64,000 nt of DNA from JBCDCE01 sp039182515 (GTDB taxonomy: Bacteria > Pseudomonadota > Alphaproteobacteria > Rhodobacterales > Rhodobacteraceae). Below, in pieces: positions 58,246-64,000 of the stretch. Numbering within the stretch: the stretch's first letter is position 1; each line of letters opens with the position of its first letter. The position numbers were made by a program, and so were the translations under genes. The stretch covers positions 1 through 64,000 of the forward strand of contig JBCDCE010000003.1 in assembly GCA_039182515.1 (NCBI GenBank), given 5' to 3'. Under the pieces are notes generated by a model. It made no database searches. It was given only the letters and a program-made list of their open reading frames with translations, and was not told the origin of the DNA.

Positions 58246-58770
58246 ATGAGACCTTTTCTGGATCGGATCTATCTTGCAGCAGGGTGGGTGTCTGCCTTCA
58301 TGATCTTGGCGATTGCCGTTCTGATCAGCGCACAGATTTTCTTGAACTTTGCAACGCGGGTCTTTGGCTTGCCTTTGCCCTCAACCATTCCGTCTTATGC
58401 AGACTTTTCGGGCTTCATGCTCGCGGCCGCAACGTTTCTGGCCATGCCCTATACGTTCCGCACGGGCGGCCACATCAAGGTGTCTTTGGTCACGGCGCGA
58501 TTGCCCGCGCGCGCGCAGCTGGTCGCGGAGGTCATAGCCCTCATCGCGGCCACAGCACTGACCGCTTTTGCAGTCTACTACATTTGGGTTTTGGTCGCTG
58601 AGAGCATCCACTTTGGGGATGTGTCGACCGGGACAATCCCAATCCCGCTTTGGATCCCTCAAACCGCAATGGGCGTTGGGATGACCCTTCTCTGCGTCTC
58701 CGTCTTCGACAGCATGGTCGAGACAGTACTGCGCGGCGAACCCGTCATCGCGGCCTCCGAGGAAGCTTGA
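58246..58770 (+). CDS. dctQ: TRAP transporter small permease (DctQ)
   Basis: This 174-residue four-helix membrane protein has DctQ features: RVFGLPLPSTIPSYADF, then TFRTGGHIKVSL and the last helix after IPLWIPQTAMGVGM. I chose the ATG at 58246 with GAGG upstream. The frame opens at 58186, but that stretch lies in the hairpin region. One base separates it from dctM. Confidence 0.9.
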   Translation: MRPFLDRIYLAAGWVSAFMILAIAVLISAQIFLNFATRVFGLPLPSTIPSYADFSGFMLAAATFLAMPYTFRTGGHIKVSLVTARLPARAQLVAEVIALIAATALTAFAVYYIWVLVAESIHFGDVSTGTIPIPLWIPQTAMGVGMTLLCVSVFDSMVETVLRGEPVIAASEEA

Positions 58771-58771
58771 G

Positions 58772-60073
58772 ATGTCTGATCCAGTCGTTGGCCTCATTCT
58801 TCTTGGCGTACTGTTTGTCTTTTTGGCGGGCGGGCTTTGGATTGCCCTGTCCTTGTCGGCTGTCGCGGCCATAGCACTTGCGTTCTTTTCGAACTCTTCC
58901 GTTGGCTTGAACCTCGCGGTGACCTTCTGGGGGCACAGCCATTCGTGGTCGCTCACTGCTCTGCCGCTCTTCATTCTGATGGGGGAAATCCTCCTGCGGT
59001 CGCGGCTGAGTAAAGACATGTTCAACGGCCTCGCACCTTGGCTTGGCGGGCTTCCAGGCCGCTTGCTGCATGTGAACGTCTTGGGCTGCGCGATCTTTGC
59101 AGCTGTCTCAGGCTCATCCGCGGCCACGGCAGCAACAATTGGCAAGATGTCCATTCCAGAGCTTAAATCGCGCGGCTATCCGGAAAGCTTGATCCTCGGC
59201 ACGCTTGCAGGCTCTGCCACGCTTGGCCTTCTCATCCCACCTTCGATTATCCTGATTGTCTACGGCGTGGCGACCGAACAATCGATTGCCCGCCTTTTTG
59301 TAGCAGGCCTCATTCCCGGCGCGATGCTTGTGGGGTTGTTCAGCGCCTATGTTGCTGTGCGGGCCTGGATGGACCCGGGCCTGATCCCGGCGCAAACGGT
59401 TAAACTCAATCTGAAAGAAAAGCTCTGGGAGGCCCGAGGCCTGATCCCTGTCGCCTTGCTAATAACAGGTGTCATCGGAGCCATTTACACAGGCATCGCC
59501 TCCCCAACGGATGCGGCGGCCCTTGGTGTGTTATTGTCCATCCTCTTGGCTGTTCTATCGGGCAGTTTCACGCGCAATGACTTCATGGACGCGCTTTTGT
59601 CGGCGGCCCGGACGTCTTGCATGATTGCCTTCATCTTGCTGGGTGCAGCCTTCCTTGCCGTCTCGATGGGGTTCACGGGGCTCCCCCGCAACCTTGCGGC
59701 TTGGATCGGCGAGATGGGTCTGTCGCCCTATGTTTTGTTGGCCGTTTTGACGGTCTTCTTCATCGTCCTTGGGCTCTTTCTCGATGGCATCTCGGTTGTG
59801 GTTCTGACCACATCCATCATCATGCCGATGGTCCTCGCCGTTGGGATCGATCCCATCTGGTTTGGCATCTATCTGGTGTTGGTGGTTGAGATGAGCCAGA
59901 TTACCCCGCCTGTTGGCTTTAACCTCTTTGTCATCCAAGGCCTGACGGGCATCGACATTCTGCGCATTGCAAAAGCCGCGCTGCCGTTTTTCTTTCTGCT
60001 GTTGCTCGCCGTTGTGCTGATCACGCTCTTTCCCGAGATCGTGACCTATCTCCCAAACGCAATGAGCAGGTAG
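58772..60073 (+). CDS. dctM: TRAP transporter large permease (DctM)
   Basis: This 433-residue DctM subunit has about 12 membrane segments and the conserved AAVSGSSAATAATIGKMSIPE, GLLIPPSIILIVYGVATEQS, ASPTDAAALGV and ITPPVGFNLFVIQG. It completes the second TRAP system. It is convergent with the MarR-like gene 20 bases downstream. Confidence 0.93.
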   Translation: MSDPVVGLILLGVLFVFLAGGLWIALSLSAVAAIALAFFSNSSVGLNLAVTFWGHSHSWSLTALPLFILMGEILLRSRLSKDMFNGLAPWLGGLPGRLLHVNVLGCAIFAAVSGSSAATAATIGKMSIPELKSRGYPESLILGTLAGSATLGLLIPPSIILIVYGVATEQSIARLFVAGLIPGAMLVGLFSAYVAVRAWMDPGLIPAQTVKLNLKEKLWEARGLIPVALLITGVIGAIYTGIASPTDAAALGVLLSILLAVLSGSFTRNDFMDALLSAARTSCMIAFILLGAAFLAVSMGFTGLPRNLAAWIGEMGLSPYVLLAVLTVFFIVLGLFLDGISVVVLTTSIIMPMVLAVGIDPIWFGIYLVLVVEMSQITPPVGFNLFVIQGLTGIDILRIAKAALPFFFLLLLAVVLITLFPEIVTYLPNAMSR

Positions 60074-60092
60074 ATGAACCTGTAGGGCTGCG

Positions 60093-60608
60093 TTACAAAG
60101 AGGACGCGGCCCGACTTGCCTGATCGTACTGGCCCGACAAAGCACGCAGGCTTGCTGCGATAGCACTCAACTCGTCACCGGATATGTCCATGCGGCCAAG
60201 CCCATCGATAAGGCATCGTTCGCGGACGGTTCGATATTCGTCGCACAGCGCTGACCCTTCGGTGGACGTGCTGTAAAAGACTTCCTTCCCGCGCTTTTCT
60301 GAAACGATCAGCTCCGCCTTGGAGAGTTTGCGCAACGCGTAATTTACGGTGTGCGTATCATCGATGTTGAGCAGAAAGCAGATGTCGCTCAAACGTTTGT
60401 CTCGCCCACGATGGTTCACGTTATGAAGAACCAGGATTTCCAAAGGGCTCATTTCCGTATGCCCAGCCGCAGCCATGCATTTGACCATCCAGCGCGAGAA
60501 GGCGTTGAAGGCGATGATGAGGCCAAATTCGAATTCAGAGGCTTCCCAGTCCTCTCCATCCGCAAGATGACGAGAGGAGACGATCTTCCGTTTAGATGTT
60601 TTTTCCAT
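60093..60608 (-). CDS. MarR-like winged-helix regulator
   Basis: This protein of about 171 residues has a central winged helix (MSPLEILVLHNVNH, RLSDICFLLNIDDTHTVNYALRKLSKAELI with the wing KRGKEVFYSTS). It matches the MarR-like regulators often found with transporter operons in alphaproteobacteria. It likely controls the 5-oxoprolinase/TRAP cluster. The start is uncertain: I propose the ATG at 60608, but the frame is open to 60689 and no strong ribosome binding site is seen. Confidence 0.82.
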   Translation of the reverse strand: MEKTSKRKIVSSRHLADGEDWEASEFEFGLIIAFNAFSRWMVKCMAAAGHTEMSPLEILVLHNVNHRGRDKRLSDICFLLNIDDTHTVNYALRKLSKAELIVSEKRGKEVFYSTSTEGSALCDEYRTVRERCLIDGLGRMDISGDELSAIAASLRALSGQYDQASRAASSL

Positions 60609-60744
60609 GTGTTTTGTCAGTAAATCACCTGTCTTTCGACCGTAATAAACGACAGAATCTCCAGAACAACAACAGACCTTCGCGCCCAACCGCTGTTCGG
60701 AAGCCCAAAAGTTCTATTTGCAGACTAAGGGGTCCGGGATCGGG

Positions 60745-61128
60745 TCATCCGTCCGTGCCACCTGTTAGATCTTGCGCAAGCATGAGGGCGTTTCCGTCGG
60801 GATCATAGAAGGTGGCTGTTTTGACCATGCCTTCAATGACTTCCGTGGCTCCATCGAATTTGACCCCCGCTTGCTCGAGCTTTTCGCGCGCGGGGTCCAG
60901 GTTGGCGATTCCAAAGACCGGCACGCAATTGCCGGGGGCGGGTTTGGTATGTTCGCCCATGCCCAGTGTGACGCCAGGTGTGTTGGTTTGAAGCTCAGAC
61001 CAGCCCGCCTCGTCTGCGTGATAGAGCAAGTCAAACCCAAGCATGCTTTTGTACCACGCCGCACTTGCGTGCCGATCTGTGACGGAAAGCGCGAGGGTGA
61101 TGGTGTCTTGCAATGAAATGAGCGACAT
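60745..61128 (-). CDS. VOC/glyoxalase-family protein
   Basis: This 127-residue single-domain VOC protein has two beta-alpha-beta-beta-beta modules (LALSVTDRHASAAWYKSMLGFDLLY and FGIANLDPAREKLEQAGVKF), with FYDPDGNALMLAQ at the end. Members include lyases, dioxygenases and resistance proteins; the substrate is not deducible. It is divergent from an HxlR-like gene across 39 bases rich in A and T, so that regulator probably controls it. Confidence 0.85.
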   Translation of the reverse strand: MSLISLQDTITLALSVTDRHASAAWYKSMLGFDLLYHADEAGWSELQTNTPGVTLGMGEHTKPAPGNCVPVFGIANLDPAREKLEQAGVKFDGATEVIEGMVKTATFYDPDGNALMLAQDLTGGTDG

Positions 61129-61167
61129 GGTCTTTCCTTCATTCTAAAAATATACTAACTATAATTT

Positions 61168-61713
61168 ATGGACATAAAGCTCTTTGTCAACACCACCTCG
61201 CGCGCCTGGGCCATGCCTATTCTGGCGAGTTTGTACGCAGGTGTTGCAGGGCGCCAAGCGCCGCTTTTGGCCGCGACCGGGGCAAGTCGAACGGCTTTTG
61301 CGCAAAGCATGGAGCACTTGATCTCCATTGGCCTTTTGGAGCGCAACCCGGGTTATGGCCATCCCCTGCGCCCGGAGTTTCGGCTCACTGAGCTGGGTGT
61401 GTCTGCTGCTGCGTTGGCGGGTAAAATCCAAGAGGTCACTGCAAAAGACGAACGGGATCTGCTCCGGCGCTCATGGACCTTGCCTGTGTTGACAACCCTG
61501 CACCAGCCAAACCACTTCAATAACATCAAGCGAACCTTGCACACCGTCACAGACCGCGCCCTGTCGCAGTCCTTAAAAACCATGGAAGCCAGGGCTTGGG
61601 TGGACCGCCAGGTCGATCAAACCACACGCCCGCCGCGCACAATCTACCGGGCCGTCAACACGGGCAGATTAATCAGCGATGTTGCGGCTCACGAAATCAA
61701 GTTCCTTGGTTAG
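61168..61713 (+). CDS. HxlR-like winged-helix regulator
   Basis: This 181-residue regulator appears to have two winged-helix units. The first is around RAWAMPILASLYAGVAGRQAP with SRTAFAQSMEHLISIGLLERN. The second is around LLRRSWTLPVLTTLHQPNHFNNIKRTL and DRALSQSLKTMEARAWVDR; this half is HxlR-like. It probably regulates itself and the divergent VOC gene. The spacer is too short for two separate promoters without overlap. Confidence 0.8.
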   Translation: MDIKLFVNTTSRAWAMPILASLYAGVAGRQAPLLAATGASRTAFAQSMEHLISIGLLERNPGYGHPLRPEFRLTELGVSAAALAGKIQEVTAKDERDLLRRSWTLPVLTTLHQPNHFNNIKRTLHTVTDRALSQSLKTMEARAWVDRQVDQTTRPPRTIYRAVNTGRLISDVAAHEIKFLG

Positions 61714-61838
61714 GCAGCAATGAAGGGTCGAACCCTTGGCGAGGCTATTTTGTGTAAATCGCTTTTACGGTTGTGCGAAAGGTCCATTAGCGCAACTTCC
61801 CAAAAACCTTGAGAGCCCCGCATACAAACCGCTCATGT

Positions 61839-61920
61839 GAGGCGAAGCCGACCAGCACCCGACCGCCCCCTGGGCGGGGGCTTTCAGCCCGACGCCCGCG
61901 GTCGGGTGCTAGTCTTCGGC
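61839..61920 (+). repeat. GC-rich palindromic dispersed repeat, copy 2
   Basis: This copy folds fully: AGCACCCGACCGC pairs perfectly with GCGGTCGGGTGCT (13 bp), CGAAG with CTTCG outside, and GCCCCC with GGGGGC in an inner hairpin. It shares long blocks with 34029-34127, including TTCAGCCCGACGCCCGCGG. It occupies most of the 273-bp spacer before the lipoprotein gene; nothing else is recognisable there. Confidence 0.78.
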
Positions 61921-61986
61921 ATTAGAAAACACGTTGCAGATGAATTGGACTATTCTCTTGATTAAAACTGGTAAGAACGTAGCCCT

Positions 61987-62472
61987 ATGACGAAAAATCT
62001 AACAGTACTTTGCTTTCTCCTGTTAAGCGCACTGCCCGGCTGTGGAGAAACCACATTAAGCGAAAAATACGCTGATTTTACCGAGCGATGTTATGACTTT
62101 CTGCAGGATGGAAATTTCTACAGCCGCGGTTTGATCCCATATTCATTGGGGAATGAACGGTACTATCCGGATCACGAAGCCGGAATTCAGGGAAAAATAG
62201 GTGGCAAATCGCTTTCTACTGCAACTTGTACTGTCTCAAACATGGATCCACTCCCCGCTAATCAAATTCCATCAATTGTCTTGGCGATGGTGAACGCATT
62301 CAATCAGGTGGCCTCGCAAGAGATTGCGGGGCACGATTGGTCTGTGGGGTTCCCGACCGATGGAGCCTTGCGCGAAACGCTTCGCTTAGAAAACGCACGC
62401 GAGTTGTTCATTGAGCTGCAATGGCTTGATCGCAATGTCAGCTTTGCGCTCCGCTGGATCGAACCGTCCTAG
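61987..62472 (+). CDS. Lipoprotein of unknown function
   Basis: This 161-residue protein has a lipoprotein signal with lipobox SALPGC (Cys20). Two further cysteines, in TERCYDFL and ATCTVSN, may form a disulfide. I do not recognise the domain. It lies beside the dispersed repeat and converges on pyk with a 4-base gap. A Shine-Dalgarno is not clear (AAGAACGTAGCCCT), and its base composition is more A+T-rich than its neighbours, so it may be horizontally acquired. Confidence 0.65.
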   Translation: MTKNLTVLCFLLLSALPGCGETTLSEKYADFTERCYDFLQDGNFYSRGLIPYSLGNERYYPDHEAGIQGKIGGKSLSTATCTVSNMDPLPANQIPSIVLAMVNAFNQVASQEIAGHDWSVGFPTDGALRETLRLENARELFIELQWLDRNVSFALRWIEPS

Positions 62473-62476
62473 GGTT

Positions 62477-63904
62477 TCAAGCGTTGAGATAGGCGATTTT
62501 GAGGCTGTCGGTGCCGCCCGACTGGCCGTGGGTTGAGCCGGAGGTTACCACAACGGGTCGGTTGGGTTGGATAAGGCTGTCGGGGGCCAATTGGGGCGGA
62601 ATGCGCCCTTCGCGGCTGGCACTAAACTCTTCTGCATTGGCGTTGATCACGGGTGTGACACCCCAAACGAGACTGAGCGGGCGGGCCACTTGGGCGGTCG
62701 GACAGACGGCCACAATGGGCACGGCGCTACGTGTTTTCGAGACGCGTAGCGCAGTGGCGCCGGTTTCTGTATAGGTTGCGATGCAGCAGGCGTCGCGCAG
62801 TTGGGCCAAGACACCGGCTGCACTCGCGATGGAGCTGGAATCGTCTGGCGCATTGATGATGGGGGTCTCGAATGTGGCTTGGCTCGCGCGCGAAGCGGCT
62901 TCGGTGGCAGAGGCAATAGCGGCCATGGCGGAGACCGCTTCAACGGGGTATTCTCCAGCGGCACTTTCAGCCGAAAGCATCACGGCGTCGGCCTGCTGCA
63001 CCACGGCGTTCGACACATCGGAGGTCTCTGCGCGCGTTGGCAAAGGCGCGGTGATCATGCTCTCGAGCATCTGGGTGGCGACCACAACCGGCTTGCCGGA
63101 CGCGCGCGCTTTGGCGACCAGAGAGGCTTGGATTGCTGGTAGCTCAAACCAGTCGCATTCCACGCCAAGATCTCCTCGCGCCACCATGATGGCATCGGTT
63201 TCTTCAAGGATCGCAGAGATGTTGGACACGGCAACAGGTTTTTCGATCTTGGCGATGATCTTGGCCCGGTCACCAATCAGACCCCGCAATTGAGCGATGT
63301 CTTGCGCGCGCTGCACAAAAGACATCGCGACCCAATCCACACCAAGCCCCAGGGCGAATTCGAGATCACTGCGGTCTTTGTCGGTGATGGCGTCGATGCT
63401 CAGTGGCGTGTCTGGGAAATTGATGCCCTTGCGGTCACGCAGGATGGCGGTGTTGAGGACCCTGGCGGTGAAGCTGTTTTCCCCAGTGCTGGTCACTTTG
63501 AGCCGAATGCGCCCATCGTCGATCAGCACCAAGTGACCGATTGCCACGGTTCCAAAAACCTCCCCATGCGGCAGCAAGATCTGATCGGCGGTGGGGTCTT
63601 TTGCGCAGAATGTCACAAGGTCTCCAATCTCGACAGGCATTGCGCCACCAGGCACGGCGCCAATGCGCAGCTTTGGGCCCTGCAGGTCGGCAAGGATTGC
63701 GATGGACTGGCCGAGCTCGGCCTCCACCAAGCGGATGGCGGCATGCACCAACGCGTGGTCCTTTTGCGCGCCGTGGCTGAAATTCATCCGAAAGACATTG
63801 GCTCCGCTCAAGGCAAGCGCTTTGATCTTGTCTGCGGTGTTTGAGGCGGGGCCGAGGGTCGCAATGATCTTGGTTTGTCGCGGTTGGGCGTTGGGTGTGG
63901 GCAT
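62477..63904 (-). CDS. pyk: Pyruvate kinase
   Basis: This 475-residue enzyme converts phosphoenolpyruvate and ADP to pyruvate and ATP. Conserved elements are KIIATLGPAS, VFRMNFSHGAQKDH, DLQGPKLRIG, the metal site IMVARGDLGVE and ATQMLESMI with the following TRAETSDVSNAV. It is co-directional with, and 12 bases after, the glycerate kinase gene, the arrangement of ttuD-ttuE in tartrate/glycerate utilisation. No ribosome binding site as good as AGGAGG is visible between them. Confidence 0.95.
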   Translation of the reverse strand: MPTPNAQPRQTKIIATLGPASNTADKIKALALSGANVFRMNFSHGAQKDHALVHAAIRLVEAELGQSIAILADLQGPKLRIGAVPGGAMPVEIGDLVTFCAKDPTADQILLPHGEVFGTVAIGHLVLIDDGRIRLKVTSTGENSFTARVLNTAILRDRKGINFPDTPLSIDAITDKDRSDLEFALGLGVDWVAMSFVQRAQDIAQLRGLIGDRAKIIAKIEKPVAVSNISAILEETDAIMVARGDLGVECDWFELPAIQASLVAKARASGKPVVVATQMLESMITAPLPTRAETSDVSNAVVQQADAVMLSAESAAGEYPVEAVSAMAAIASATEAASRASQATFETPIINAPDDSSSIASAAGVLAQLRDACCIATYTETGATALRVSKTRSAVPIVAVCPTAQVARPLSLVWGVTPVINANAEEFSASREGRIPPQLAPDSLIQPNRPVVVTSGSTHGQSGGTDSLKIAYLNA

Positions 63905-63916
63905 GGGATTTTGCTT

Positions 63917-64000
63917 TCACTCATGTTTTAGAAGGAGGGCGAGATCCATCACGTTTGTCCCCGTAGGACCGGTGATAAGTTGATCGCCCGTGAGTTCGAG
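63917..64000 (-). CDS. ttuD: Glycerate 2-kinase (MOFRL family), C-terminal end only
   Basis: The minus strand gives a frame entering from the window edge and reading ELTGDQLITGPTGTNVMDL then ALLLKHE and a stop at 63917-63919. The TGPTGTNVxDL ending is the signature C-terminus of MOFRL-type glycerate 2-kinases. Together with pyk it would channel glycerate to 2-phosphoglycerate and onwards to pyruvate. The gene name is inferred from the pairing. Confidence 0.8.
   Translation of the reverse strand, partial: LELTGDQLITGPTGTNVMDLALLLKHE

Noticed and set aside
1..64000. CRISPR arrays or cas genes
   Set aside because: No set of regularly spaced identical repeats of 24-40 bp and no cas-like protein was found.

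Overview
The window is chromosomal DNA of an alphaproteobacterium, most likely a marine member of the Roseobacter group (Rhodobacterales). Supporting this are the density of TRAP and sugar ABC transporters, a complex I NDUFA9-family protein, cytochrome bo3 plus Na+-NQR, an AAA+ response regulator that has lost its sigma54 loop (as in Rhodobacter NtrC), and a moderately high G+C content. No plasmid or phage replication gene is visible.

Region by region: 1-1528 is a decayed integrated element beside tRNA-Leu(CAG). It holds the start of an IS5-family transposase, an AlpA-type excisionase/regulator, a truncated KAP-like P-loop NTPase, and the first ~45 codons of a tyrosine integrase joined tail to tail with the NTPase. 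1662-13984 is housekeeping: an NDUFA9-like protein, uppP, gltD, a secreted unknown, gltB, mtgA, a GST-fold FzlA-like protein, queG and a lipoprotein. 14031-20288 is a DctB/DctD-like two-component system with a DctPQM TRAP transporter.

20314-35604 is a large sugar-acid region. A divergent L-idonate/gluconate cluster (idnD, a 2-hydroxyacid dehydrogenase / idnO, gntK, a beta-hydroxyacid dehydrogenase, a small protein, a LacI regulator) shares a control region with two adjacent 14-bp LacI-type operators. A second LacI regulator of opposite orientation faces two complete ribose-type ABC transporters, one with a LuxP-like binding protein, followed by a gluconolactonase-like (SMP-30) enzyme and a GlcG/HbpS protein. 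Lactone opening, aldonate uptake, oxidation/reduction at C5 and phosphorylation to 6-phosphogluconate form a coherent route, although substrates are inferred.

35601-43632 holds an EamA exporter, a BLUF photoreceptor gene without a standard start codon, an MFS transporter, and the cyoABCD quinol oxidase genes with a SURF1 factor. 43743-53359 holds a histidine-rich CbiX, a flavodoxin, and a complete Na+-NQR module: nqrABCDEF on one strand, with apbE (flavinylation) and nqrM (iron maturation) divergent. 53433-60608 is a 5-oxoprolinase, a TRAP transporter and a MarR-like regulator, probably for pyroglutamate. 60745-64000 holds a VOC protein divergent from an HxlR-like regulator, a lipoprotein, pyruvate kinase and the end of a glycerate 2-kinase (a ttuD-ttuE-like pair).

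Two non-coding themes recur. Each of the four solute-binding-protein genes is followed by a strong stem-loop. A GC-rich palindromic repeat of about 80-100 bp occurs twice (34029-34127 and 61839-61920). The most unusual items are the ATT-start BLUF gene, the LuxP-like protein wired to an ABC transporter, the four 11-bp-phased CGTATG repeats downstream of gltD, and the palindromic repeat family.
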